Assembly: GCA_012295275.1 (NCBI GenBank)
Contig: CM022669.1
Span: 15,437,672-15,460,171 of the forward strand
DNA length: 22,500 bases
Origin: Chrysomallon squamiferum
Taxonomy: Eukaryota; Mollusca; Gastropoda; Neomphalida; Peltospiridae
Direction: 5' to 3'
Shown: piece by piece, positions 1 through 9,399 of the stretch
Layout: the number at the start of each line of letters is the position of its first letter
How positions within the stretch are numbered: the stretch's first letter is position 1
Program-made: the position numbers and the translations under genes
Notes under the pieces: generated by a model
What the model saw: the letters and a program-made list of their open reading frames with translations, nothing else
The model's database searches: none
What the model was told of the DNA's origin: nothing

Positions 1-225
1 AAAAAGGGTTTACTTCAACAAAAACCCTCGCGCTGACTTAAGTTGCCAAAATCATACCTGTATATGACTTGCCGGTCATGGGCAAATATATATTTTTTTA
101 ATATGTTTTGAAAAATTTTACATGAGTAAAATTCTGTTCGTTTACCAGAATTTAATATTATGAAGCGGCAATATAATTATTAAAGAAAGATAACATTATA
201 AGTTAATATATATTAAAAAATCAGA

Positions 226-272
<47 letters not shown>

Positions 273-316
273 TGATGATGATGATGATGATTATGATGAT
301 GATCATGGTGATGATG
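226..316. repeat. (AAT)n followed by (GAT)n microsatellite
   Basis: About 45 bp of perfect AAT runs to 270, then switches to GAT with a few interruptions. A compound trinucleotide array. Confidence 0.95.
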
Positions 317-436
317 ACTGCGACATCGTGGCTGTAATATTACATAACTTAGCTTGAAGCAAAATCAGTCAGGACATAATGAAGTTTATAATGAACATGA
401 TGAAATGTTTTGGTTATGATGATGATAATAAAAAAA

Positions 437-437
<1 letters not shown>

Positions 438-482
<45 letters not shown>

Positions 483-503
483 GTAATAATAATGATAATA
501 ATA
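438..503. repeat. (AAT)n microsatellite
   Basis: About 20 AAT units with single-base interruptions (TAG, GAT). It creates a spurious poly-Asn frame on the plus strand. Confidence 0.95.
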
Positions 504-794
504 AGAACAACAAAATACGTTACTGGAACTGCTACTGTCTAGGCAACACGGCAACAAAGAAAACCACTGATGACAAAATACACAACGTAGGTGAAGAACA
601 TGAATAAAGATAACACTGATGTCGAAAACATAATAATCTGATTGTGATTACAGGTATATAGATTGTTTATTGGCCAGGTAAAAATCCTTTGGTTTTTCTG
701 CCAACAAAACCCCCCACCAAGGATCAACCCTGTAGACTAGTGTTGATCGGCACATAATGAAAACAAAATGAGCGTTGAACATGCCTTCATATTT

Positions 795-813
795 TATAAT
801 AATAATGATCATT

Positions 814-859
<46 letters not shown>
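795..859. repeat. (AAT)n microsatellite
   Basis: Interrupted AAT followed by a perfect run from about 816 to 859. The following bases (AAAGTCTTTATTAAACCCTC) are not simple repeat. Confidence 0.95.
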
Positions 860-860
<1 letters not shown>

Positions 861-2597
861 GTCTTTATTAAACCCTCAGACAGACCTACTGAATGTTTGT
901 TTTTGAAAAGTTAAATTCCTAACATCTTTACACATTACAAACAAACGCACACACGCAAATACGTACTGTTTATTAAAAATAACAGAAAAAAAAAAAAAAA
1001 AAAAAAAAAAGAAAAAGGTATTTGCTTAAACAATAATATCTTCTTGTTTAAATACTATTTTTGAAATTTCTCAAATTCGTTATCATCCGACAAACACAAG
1101 ATATTTTTATATTTTTAAAGTTTCCTTTTTTTTTTTTTTTTTTTTTTTTATCTATACCTTCGTTTATTCTTTCTTAAATTAAAGCCAATGACCCCGTTTT
1201 ACTTACAAGTAATTCAAAGATCTCAGACAGATATCTTGCTAAAAGCTTTGCCGTAAACATGATAAGGCTTCCTTATTTTGTGTTACAATGTTTCTTTTAA
1301 AAACGAATTTAAAAAAAAAAAAAAAAGGGTTAGTAAAAATTAGTGATATTAAAGCAGCATTAAAATAGAAAAATTGTGCCAAGCATAAAAAAAAAAAAAA
1401 TAATAATAATAATAATAAAAAAAGTGATGGATAGAAATGGTTTAATTTTAAGGTTAAAAATAAAGAAGTAAATAAAGAGACAAATAAATGAATAAAAAAT
1501 AAGTAAGTAAATAGAAACTTATCAAAAAAAAAAAAAAAAAAAAAATTAAAATGAATATTCCTTCATTTTTAGCTTAAAAATTAAAGTTCATATTCAATAA
1601 GTAATTGTTCAAAATATTGAAAATAACAAGCAAGAAAAATAAATTTATAAAAAAGATTATTCAAAAAGCAAAACATGCAATACAAAAATAAATGCTTTAT
1701 TCTATTGAGAAATCTTAGACGTATTTTACTGATGAAACGGAGTTAACATTTTTCTTATCTCTAAAATAAATAAAACTTTGAAAAATGACCAAAAAACCCC
1801 CACAACTATATATATATAAATGTATATTAAAAATCTTTTGGCATGCATGTGTAGCTCATTCTACTAATACTGACAAAAACACTTAACAATAGAGCATAAA
1901 AAAAAAGAAGAAGAAAAAAAGCATTGAACAATTTCCAGCACTTTTCATCATTTGCTATAGGATGCTAAAAGTTTTATAATGTGCTACCGTAGGTTATTTT
2001 CACAAGGCAATAACCGAAAAAAATATTACATTAAACAAAAAATATTATGATACTCTTTTAATTTTTAATTTATTTTGTTGCATGACGATTTAAAATAGAT
2101 CAACGGAGCAATCGTTTCGTATTAATTAATAAAGTTATAAAATAATATTTTCACTGTAATTGTTTTTCTTATATGTTTAGCTGAGGTTTAAGTCGATTTG
2201 TTATGTTTTGTAGAAAGCCGAAGAAGGCTTAAAGAGAAGGGATTTTACTGCTTGTTTGTGGTAGCTCACTATAAGTTTAGCTCATCACAAGTTATTGGAA
2301 TGTGCAAGTCATTTATTAACTTATCTTAGAATATTAAAAAAAAAAAAAAAAAACCACAAACATATTAGCTTCTGCTAACTGGAACAATCTTATATAATTC
2401 GTATTAGAAATATAGAGACGAAATTTTAAAATTAAATAATATGGACAATTATTGAACACGAAAAAACGATATTTTAAAAAGGAAATAAAATAATTAAAAT
2501 AAACTAAGGAGATGTTAATCATAAAAAAAAAAAAATAAAAAATATGAAAAAGCCTAACTGTAACATTATTTAGAAATCACAACTGTAACCTAATTTA

Positions 2598-2655
2598 TAT
2601 ATTAATTCGTTAACAATTAGTTAATATATTGTAAAGGAAACGTAATTTACGTTTC
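2598..2655. repeat. Inverted repeats near the receptor exon
   Basis: An imperfect palindrome is centred on GTTAAC at about 2609-2614, with ATATATTAA on one side and TTAATATAT on the other. A perfect hairpin lies at 2637-2655: GAAACGTA, loop ATT, TACGTTTC. A weaker TAACGT/ACGTTA pair follows at about 2666-2683. Confidence 0.6.
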
Positions 2656-2798
2656 ATAACAAGATTAACGTCTTGTAACGTTAAACGACTTAACTTCAAC
2701 ATTATTTAGACTATATATAACTACAATAAACAGCCAGCCAGATGCTCATAAAACGAGTTTAACAAGCAAACCCCTTGCGTGACTTATGTTTTCCAGTA

Positions 2799-2886
2799 TC
2801 AGAAACGCATGCAGCCTGCACCCGCAAAATGTTTTGCCTTAATAAATGACATCAGCATTCTCTTTACACATAGTTCTTCAACTAAC
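2799..2886 (-). other. Possible read-through C-terminal extension of the receptor exon (alternative to splicing)
   Basis: If the GTTAGT donor at 2886-2881 is not used, the receptor frame stays open for about 28 more residues beyond HRPR and ends at TGA (2801-2799). The tail would include LVEELCVKR and end in GAGCMRF. Such a short tail could be a real alternative C-terminus or chance intronic frame. The donor is strong, so splicing is the favoured reading. No AATAAA on the minus strand lies close downstream, which argues against this being the usual 3' end. Confidence 0.25.
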
Positions 2887-2888
2887 CT
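2881..2888 (-). promoter_or_regulatory. Splice donor of the receptor exon
   Basis: The minus strand reads CCCAG|GTTAGT, a good match to the metazoan MAG|GTRAGT donor. It falls directly after the helix-8 residues HRP, a plausible place for an intron before the cytoplasmic tail. Confidence 0.7.
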
Positions 2889-3172
2889 GGGTCTATGCAC
2901 CTTGCAAAGCTGGAAGGCACCGTAGATCATCGGATTCAACATCGTGTTCGTCATCCCGATGATGAAGAACCACAGCATCGTCTTCGGCTCCACTTGCTCC
3001 CACTTGAAGAACGTCAGCGAGATGAAGATGACGTAGTACGGCGTCCAGCAAATGATGAAGGCGAGGACGATGACGATGGACATCCTCAGAGACTTTTTCT
3101 TGGCTTTCCTCAGCAGATTGCTGCGAACTGGACCTCTGGTCAGTTCCGGCGTTTTACGTATTAAAGTTGAAT
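2887..3172 (-). CDS. Internal exon of a class A GPCR (TM6-TM7), GnRH/corazonin/AKH-receptor-like; partial gene
   Basis: The protein would be a plasma-membrane peptide-hormone receptor coupled to G proteins. Read on the minus strand, the exon holds 94 whole codons plus two split ones and has no stop. Residues 1-30 are a basic stretch rich in Lys and Arg, the end of intracellular loop 3. Residues 31-54 are TM6 with the CWTPYY signature. Residues 55-64 form extracellular loop 3. Residues 65-88 are TM7 ending in NPMIYGAF, the NPxxY-type motif, and helix 8 starts at CKVHRPR. It is bounded by an acceptor, TTTCAG, just before 3172 and a donor, CAG|GTTAGT, after 2887. The incoming intron is phase 1 and the outgoing one phase 2. 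CWTPYY together with IYGAF fits the GnRH/corazonin/AKH receptor group better than vasopressin receptors, which usually have NPWIY. The exact paralogue cannot be settled. Third codon positions are rich in C and G, unlike the AT-rich flanks. The exons for TM1-5 are not visible in the window. GPCR exon call about 0.95; family call about 0.6. Confidence 0.85.
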
Positions 3173-3200
3173 CTGAAATACATTTGATATGAAAGTGTTA
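3173..3200 (-). promoter_or_regulatory. Splice acceptor region of the receptor exon
   Basis: On the minus strand the bases before the exon end in ATGTATTTCAG, a normal 3' splice site with a modest pyrimidine content (CTTTC, TTTC). It places the first exon base at 3172 and keeps the TM6 frame open from that point. Confidence 0.7.
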
Positions 3201-3260
3201 TATTTCATACGTTATACGTACATGTGTGTATATGGAGGCAAAGTACATATGCACATGAAT

Positions 3261-3470
3261 GCACACACATATATATATATATATTTACACACATACATAC
3301 ATACATACAGGCACACATACATACCTATATACATACATATTTACATACATACATATTTACATACATACATAAATACATACATACATATATGCACACGCAC
3401 ACACACACACACACACACATACAGGCATACACCAAAAATATATACATAAATAAATATCTTCCTACATACG
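3261..3470. repeat. Compound (TA)n, (CATA)n and (CA)n microsatellite
   Basis: TA repeats at about 3269-3284, degenerate CATA/TACA to about 3390, then a CA run at about 3397-3419. It lies upstream of the receptor exon in its presumed intron. It produces spurious frames rich in HTYIHTY-like residues. Confidence 0.95.
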
Positions 3471-3479
3471 CACAGGCAT

Positions 3480-4080
3480 AAATATATAATATATACATAT
3501 TAAATACGTATTTACTTCTTAAGATTCTGTGTTTTGTAGTTTTTAAAGATCGTATTTGTGTGATTCATCCTGACTGGATTTTCACGTTAGCTGGAAAACA
3601 AATCAGTAAACCAAAACCCCCAACAAATATAGGAATATACAAATGTTGCATTACAGAAAGATAGAAAAAAAAAAATAGACTTAAAGAGTAAATGAATAGA
3701 TAGAAACATACAAACACAAAAATAGAAAAACAGAAAGGATCAGACATACAGACATGTAAATATCGAGATTATTGAAAGAAAAGAAAAAGTGACAGAAATA
3801 TTTTTATTAATTTGCAAAGAAAGTTAAAAGAGAAGTGTTTTTTTTTTGGTGTTGTTGTTTTTTTTATTCAAAGAAATGTTACAAAGGACAGGTGAAAATA
3901 CATTTTAATATCATGGCAACAGATATTTCATGACAGGTTTTGAGATTCTTCATCACTTTTTGCTGAAAAAACAACAACAAACACTCGTGAAATGTTAGCG
4001 GAACTGCTGTTGCAAGCCTTAACTTTAAACAAACAAGAACGGTAATTTTAATCTATATAAATGGACAACAGGTTTTAGGG
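3480..4080. other. Non-coding stretch
   Basis: A-rich on the plus strand, with short A and T homopolymers. I see no gene, tRNA or clear regulatory motif. Confidence 0.5.
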
Positions 4081-4299
4081 AAGTAATGAATGCCTAACGA
4101 AAACCCAACACATATTAACATTAACGGTTATACGTATCAATCGTATGCTTCTTTTGTAACGATAATCCAACAAAGAAAAACTCTTGTCAAGTTCGCGGGT
4201 TACTCTTACCGTTCAGCAAGAAGAAATCTATTATACGCACCTCCTGATGGATGGAAAAACATATCATGGCGTTTGATAAACTACGATGAAATGGTTGGC

Positions 4300-4372
4300 A
4301 GAATTAATCATATAACGCATCATGCCTGAAGCCAGCGCTCTAACCACTCGACTATAGCAAGGTCTAGCTGTT
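4300..4372 (-). mobile_element. tRNA-derived SINE head (decayed)
   Basis: The minus strand contains TAGTCGAGTGGTTAGAGCGC, which is a tRNA D-arm. The A box TAGTCGAGTGG lies at 4354-4344. A degenerate B box, GATTAATTC, begins about 44 bases downstream at 4309, the spacing expected for a tRNA promoter. No acceptor stem or folded tRNA survives, so this is a SINE or tRNA pseudogene rather than a working tRNA. The 3' limit of the element is unclear; it may extend down towards 4100. Confidence 0.6.
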
Positions 4373-4389
4373 CGCATTATCAAAATACG

Positions 4390-5640
4390 AGGTGTTCAAA
4401 GACGTCAAATCATTGTTGACTATTTAATCTTCATTATTTACAAAATACCAATTCGACGACACGAACAAATGAAGTATGACAGCAATTATAAATCAGTTAC
4501 ATTGTTAAGTTAACTTTTTAATAAATAGCACAATCTTTAAAGGAAAGTAAACATTATGTTGTTTACGATATAGCTTTGAAGCAGTTAATTGAAATTCATT
4601 GTGTAGCAGTAACATGAACCATGATGATGTTTTTGTCTTGTTTATTGACAAATGTTATTGATATGAAGTGGAAATCGGTTAATCCATTTTCAAGGTAATT
4701 TAAAAAAAAAAAAAATAAGGCTGCAGTATGTTTAACAATTTGTCTTCATGTAAGCTAATGTTATCAAACAGGTTCTCATAAATGAAGTTAATAACATGAT
4801 ATTACCCAGTAAACTCCCCAACCCCCCGCCCCAAGAAAACCCAAACAAAAGCGAAATCAAATACCAGCTTAAAGAAAATGCTAGGACACATATATACATA
4901 AAAAAATACACTCATGTATATGCAAAACGTTCTTGTGTATGTCTACATAGACACTTTTTCATTACTGCGTTTCAAGTGGTATGCTAGTCAGTAATATGTA
5001 ACATATTGTTGATCACATCGATTTATCCACACAAACTATGATTTAGACTATTACAAACTGCCATACTATCAGATGAATTTTTTTATTACTTTTCTTATAC
5101 TGTCCGTAAATTGATTTTTCTTTTTTTCATTTCGGAAAATAATAAATTTTATGGCAATAAGCAGATATCCAAAAAAAAAAAAAAAAGAGCAAAAAAGCAA
5201 TCATTTTTGATATTAAAGCATACTTGCTATATTAATTTCACCTTTCGTTGATTTTTAATTTAAAAACGCAGCCCCAAAAGAAATAGTCATAAATAATTTC
5301 AGTTCTTAACATTTCAGAATTATAAATATTTCCATGGACAAGGAAAAAGCTATAAATTTATCGAAAGAACTGAAATCGTTTAAATGGGTTAATGTTCTGT
5401 GATCGGTTAATTATTTATGCCTTAAAAGGGAATCATAAGCAACAAATCCCATTAATTTACGTCAATGTTAATTCACAAGAACGTAAAGACTGCAAGCCAT
5501 TAAGAACAAAATGTGCTTTATTATTAATGTATATATATATTATTGTATATCGATAGTTTTACTGTCTTACACTAAACAAATTACAGGCTGGGCTTACATG
5601 AACCTGATTTCAAGCTTGTTTGACTTTTTATATCGAACTG
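4390..5640. other. Non-coding stretch
   Basis: AT-rich, with poly(A) runs near 4702-4715 and 5171-5186 and a short TA run near 5530. I see nothing coding. Confidence 0.5.
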
Positions 5641-5672
5641 CCAAAGATAAGAAAGTACATTACTATAACTAA

Positions 5673-5967
<295 letters not shown>

Positions 5968-5969
5968 AT

Positions 5970-6406
5970 CTATTTATTTATGCACACAAGCGCACAGAAG
6001 CATCTGTTTTTTTGTGGCCAATATCAAATATTTTGATATTTCTGTCACAGAAATCTGTCTAGGAAAGGAATGAACTTTCCAGAAGGAATTACGTTCCGAA
6101 CTGAATAAACAAAACTATTATCCCGGTCTCAGACATGTGATCAACTGAACAGACGGCATATTTGTGTTTGTATCTTTGGACTGAAACGAAAGGGAAGTTA
6201 TCACTGCCCGGGGCACTAAACGTGTCCTTTTATTGCGTGGCATCTGCTAAAGCGTAAACGACAGTCGTACTCTCTTCTCTTTGTGCAACAAGTAATGATG
6301 CAGCGTACAAAAGTCCGAAGAAAATTGACAGGCATGTAGTAATTTAGATCATGTCCAAAAACGACGAGAGATTGGCGTTAAGGTTCTAGTCTGCGACGTA
6401 TGTCTT

Positions 6407-6410
<4 letters not shown>
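5970..6410. other. Non-coding stretch of more balanced composition
   Basis: Complexity is higher than in the flanks, but no ORF or recognisable element is present. An AATATCAAATATTTTGATATT palindrome-like stretch is near 6020-6041. Confidence 0.4.

Positions 6411-6413
<3 letters not shown>

Positions 6414-6444
<31 letters not shown>
6414..6444. repeat. Poly(A) tract, 31 bases
   Basis: An uninterrupted A run. It could be the tail of an old retroposed copy on the plus strand, but no recognisable body precedes it. Confidence 0.9.
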
Positions 6445-6448
<4 letters not shown>

Positions 6449-6599
6449 ATTGGAGAAAAAAGAAGAATTCTTGAGACAGTCCTTCACTTTAGAATAGAAT
6501 TCGATTTTAACGTGGGTGATTTGCTTTCAGTTACTTGGGACTTCGAGTTACCTTGTCCATTGCCATTAAGTGACAAAAATGAGATAAATTCCTTCTGGA

Positions 6600-6960
6600 G
6601 TGTTAAGAAAGGAATGAAGAAGAAGACGGAGAAAAAGAAAAAAGAAGAATACCTTGAGAAAACTGAAGTAGAGAAAAAAAGAGAAGATACAGACGATGCC
6701 GAAAAAAAGAAGTAACAGAAATAACCGACAAGATGAAGAAGACGACGAGAAAAAAAGTATGTGAAACAGAAAAATGATAGAAGAGAGTAAAAAGAAAAGT
6801 AAAATAATAATAAAGTAAAGCGTAAAAAAAGACGACAGACGAAGTAGAAGAAAACAACAGGTTCAAGAATAACAGTAATAATAAAAAAAAGAAAGTGAAA
6901 AGAAAAAATTACAGATAAAGACATAAAACCGAAAAAGAAGAAAAGTTAAAATCGGAATGG
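6600..6960. repeat. Purine-rich (GAA/GAAA) low-complexity tract
   Basis: About 360 bp is strongly skewed to A and G on the plus strand, made of GAAGAA, GAAAAA and GACGA words without a fixed period. It yields a Lys/Glu-rich frame on plus (6512-6715) and a Phe/Ser-rich frame on minus. Both look like by-products of the skew. Confidence 0.7.
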
Positions 6961-7570
6961 ACACAACGAATCATTAATTAAGATACCATTTTAATAACTA
7001 CAAGCAAATTCAGTATTTAAATTTTGTTTTTTGAGATCACTCAATCTGATGCATACGTTTTCTGCAAGACAAATGTATAATGTCTTTTTATATACACCAG
7101 AGAGAACATACACGACACCATAAACCCCAAAGAGACACGAAGACAGTTCAATGATATTTCAATAATCTTAATGGCCTTTCCAGCAAAAAACGCGTGGAGC
7201 TGACGAAACGAAGAATAACTCCTTTGCTAATTGCAATACTGAAAACAGATTTGAGAGAACATTTCTCATGCCATTTAAGCACGTTTTCAACATCATTACT
7301 GCAGTGCTGACATGCCGATAATAAAGTTACGTGTTTTGGGCCCCTCGACAGTAAGAGATAGAACGATTAAGTTAAACGTTTTATTGAAAATATCAGATGG
7401 TTAATGTTGATGATACGGGTTATGAGTGTCGATGTATGAGTGTGCACTGAAGAAAATGTAAAAAGTCTGTTGCTGTATGTTTCTGTTTTTGCTACTGTCG
7501 GCAGAGACAAGAAAATTCTTAAACACGCATAAGAGAAGCGTGCTTTGTAGTGAAAGCCAGCGTTAATATT
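6961..7570. other. Non-coding stretch
   Basis: Moderate complexity, with no convincing ORF, tRNA or repeat. Confidence 0.45.
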
Positions 7571-7658
7571 TGTGTATGTATGTGTATGTGTGTTTTTGTA
7601 TGAATATTTATGCGGTGTGTATGTATGTATGTGTCTGTATGTATGTGTGTGTGTCTGG
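7571..7658. repeat. Degenerate (TATG)n / (TG)n microsatellite
   Basis: GTATGTATGTG words with several interruptions. Confidence 0.85.
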
Positions 7659-7879
7659 TTATATAACTGTGTATCTTCATGTACTCCAACAAAGGGTTAT
7701 CAAAGTCAGTGGTAGGTACTGTAATACTTTCATGTCTACGGTATAGTGTGTGTTTATAGGATTCGTTACTGTTAATTGATATCCTTAGGATAGTTTGTTG
7801 CGGGTTTCCTCTCGTGTGTCATCATCAAATCAAATACACACACAAACCCCTAAAAGCCGTGTCATAAAAATAAATTCAA

Positions 7880-8110
7880 CAGTTTCTTTGTCATTGGTCG
7901 GTTTCTGATCACGTGATACCTCGGTGTATTCTTATTGGTCGAATATACTGATCAGAGGTATTATTCGCTGCCTTTCTGTCAACGTAAGTGCGTATTTGTG
8001 CAAGTAAGTAAACACTTATTACGAAGAAAGGTGAAATACATTTTAGAAATGATCCCTTTTCTTACCCTTAGTTCTTGTTTGAGATGACGTCACGTGAGGG
8101 TTGTAGACTT
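7880..8110 (+). promoter_or_regulatory. Promoter- or enhancer-like motif cluster (CCAAT, E-box, CRE)
   Basis: Two inverted CCAAT boxes (ATTGG) lie at 7893-7897 and 7934-7938. A TCACGTGA E-box palindrome is at 7909-7916. A composite TGACGTCACGTG at 8085-8096 overlaps a perfect CRE with an E-box. A donor-like GTAAGT at 7984-7989 could end a short non-coding first exon on the plus strand. The clustering is seen directly; that it is a promoter is inference. No transcript or ORF downstream could be tied to it. Confidence 0.35.
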
Positions 8111-8229
8111 TCGAAACGTCACACCCTGCCATTTTCAAACTGCCGTTAGAGTCTGCAAATTTATAAACTTCAGATTTTACAACAGTTCATTTCAGTTACG
8201 TTTACATGCATACAGGTACATGCGTTTTG

Positions 8230-8337
8230 TTTCTGTACAAATGTATGTATGTATGTACGTACGTATGTAAGCATGCATGGAAGCATATTCAGGCATAAAT
8301 GCATGTACGTATGTAACTATATATGTATTTACTAACC

Positions 8338-8377
<40 letters not shown>

Positions 8378-8398
8378 TGTATGTATATATGGACGTAC

Positions 8399-8459
<61 letters not shown>

Positions 8460-8468
8460 TGTAAGTAA
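8230..8468. repeat. Compound (TATG)n, (GT)n, (AT)n array
   Basis: TATG/TACG words at 8239-8270, a perfect GT run at 8346-8376, then an AT run of about 54 bp at 8403-8456. Short non-repeat spacers separate the three parts. Confidence 0.95.
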
Positions 8469-8469
8469 G

Positions 8470-8960
8470 TTTGGGTGTGTGAATATATATATGTAAATTT
8501 ATAATGTTTGTCAGTATTTCACTTTTAGTTCATTAACCCTTTATGCTAAAAGAAGAAGAAAACGAAGAAAAAAAAGACATCACATAAATTATCTTTCAGC
8601 AGTGCAAAATAACAACCTGCCAAGATGAACAAAATCTTCAGAGAACGTGCGAGGCGTGTAAAATAAAAATAATAGATTTTATTTGACTATTGCTGCTAAC
8701 ACGTGTCAGCATGGCATAGAGGTAATGCTACGGTTTGCTTTCAAGAGTTCTTTGACGTTAGTGCACTGCTCTGGTTGATTGTAGTGAATAGTAATCATGC
8801 GATAACGCTCGTATTCCCCATGCAAATGTCGTTATGGCTTCGAGCATGCGAGAAAGCCTTGTGTGTTATTCCGAGTGCTCGTTTGTTTTGTGTTAAATGT
8901 ATCGTGTGATAGAGGGTCGACTACTGGGTGATAAAAACGTAGACATTTAAAAAGTAAGCC
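8470..8960. other. Non-coding stretch with an isolated A-box-like motif
   Basis: No gene is visible. TGGCATAGAGGTAATGC at 8712-8728 resembles a tRNA D-arm or A box, but no B box sits at tRNA spacing. Confidence 0.4.
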
Positions 8961-8961
8961 G

Positions 8962-9014
8962 TAATGATGATGATGATGATTATGATGATGATGATAATAA
9001 TAATAACAATAATT
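8962..9014. repeat. (GAT)n / (AAT)n microsatellite
   Basis: Interrupted GAT units change to AAT near 8994. Confidence 0.95.
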
Positions 9015-9085
9015 ACATATCAACAATTATAAAAGCAAAAAAGATTATAAAAAGAAGTCAGAACAACAATATGAAATCAGGCAAA

Positions 9086-9361
9086 GTGTGTGTGTGTTTG
9101 TGTGTGTGTGTGTGTATACATACACATATACATATATACAGTACCCATTTGTAAAATGATATACTGCATTAATATATTATATATGTGTGTTGTATGACAG
9201 TTTGTGTGTGTGCGTGCGTGCGTTCTGTATGTATCTGTGTGTATGTATGTGTATGTATATATGTAAATATATGTGTATTTTTGTATGTGTATACATATCT
9301 ATCTATATATATCAATCTATCTGCATATATATATATATACATATATGTTTGTATGCAAGTA

Positions 9362-9395
<34 letters not shown>
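9086..9395. repeat. Compound (GT)n, (TATG)n and (TA)n microsatellite region
   Basis: GT at 9086-9116, then TATA/CATA stretches, GTGCGTGCGTGCG near 9208, and a clean GTAT run at 9369-9397. All long frames across it are repeat translations. Confidence 0.9.
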
Positions 9396-9396
<1 letters not shown>

Positions 9397-9399
9397 GTT

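Larger units (their letters stand above)
1..2798. other. AT-rich non-coding flank or intron
   Basis: There is no coding signal on either strand. It holds AAT/GAT microsatellites, many poly(A) and poly(T) runs (986-1010, 1126-1149, 1311-1326, 1387-1417, 1524-1545, 2336-2353) and a TAAA-like stretch around 1450-1515. Given the exon orientation it is probably the intron or 3' flank downstream of the receptor exon. I saw no exon for the receptor's cytoplasmic tail. Confidence 0.6.

Noticed and set aside
4090-4329. 79-codon plus-strand ORF with mixed composition
   Set aside because: It runs antisense into the tRNA-like SINE head, has no recognisable domain and no clear splice sites. Probably chance frame in an old element.
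4388-4410. TACGAGGTGTTCAAAGACG, reminiscent of a mariner-type inverted terminal repeat
   Set aside because: No matching inverted copy at a sensible distance and no transposase remnant. Resemblance is from memory only.
6484-6924. 146-codon minus-strand ORF rich in Phe, Ser and Leu
   Set aside because: It is the complement of the purine-rich tract. The residues follow from TTC/TTT/CTT words, not from a protein family.
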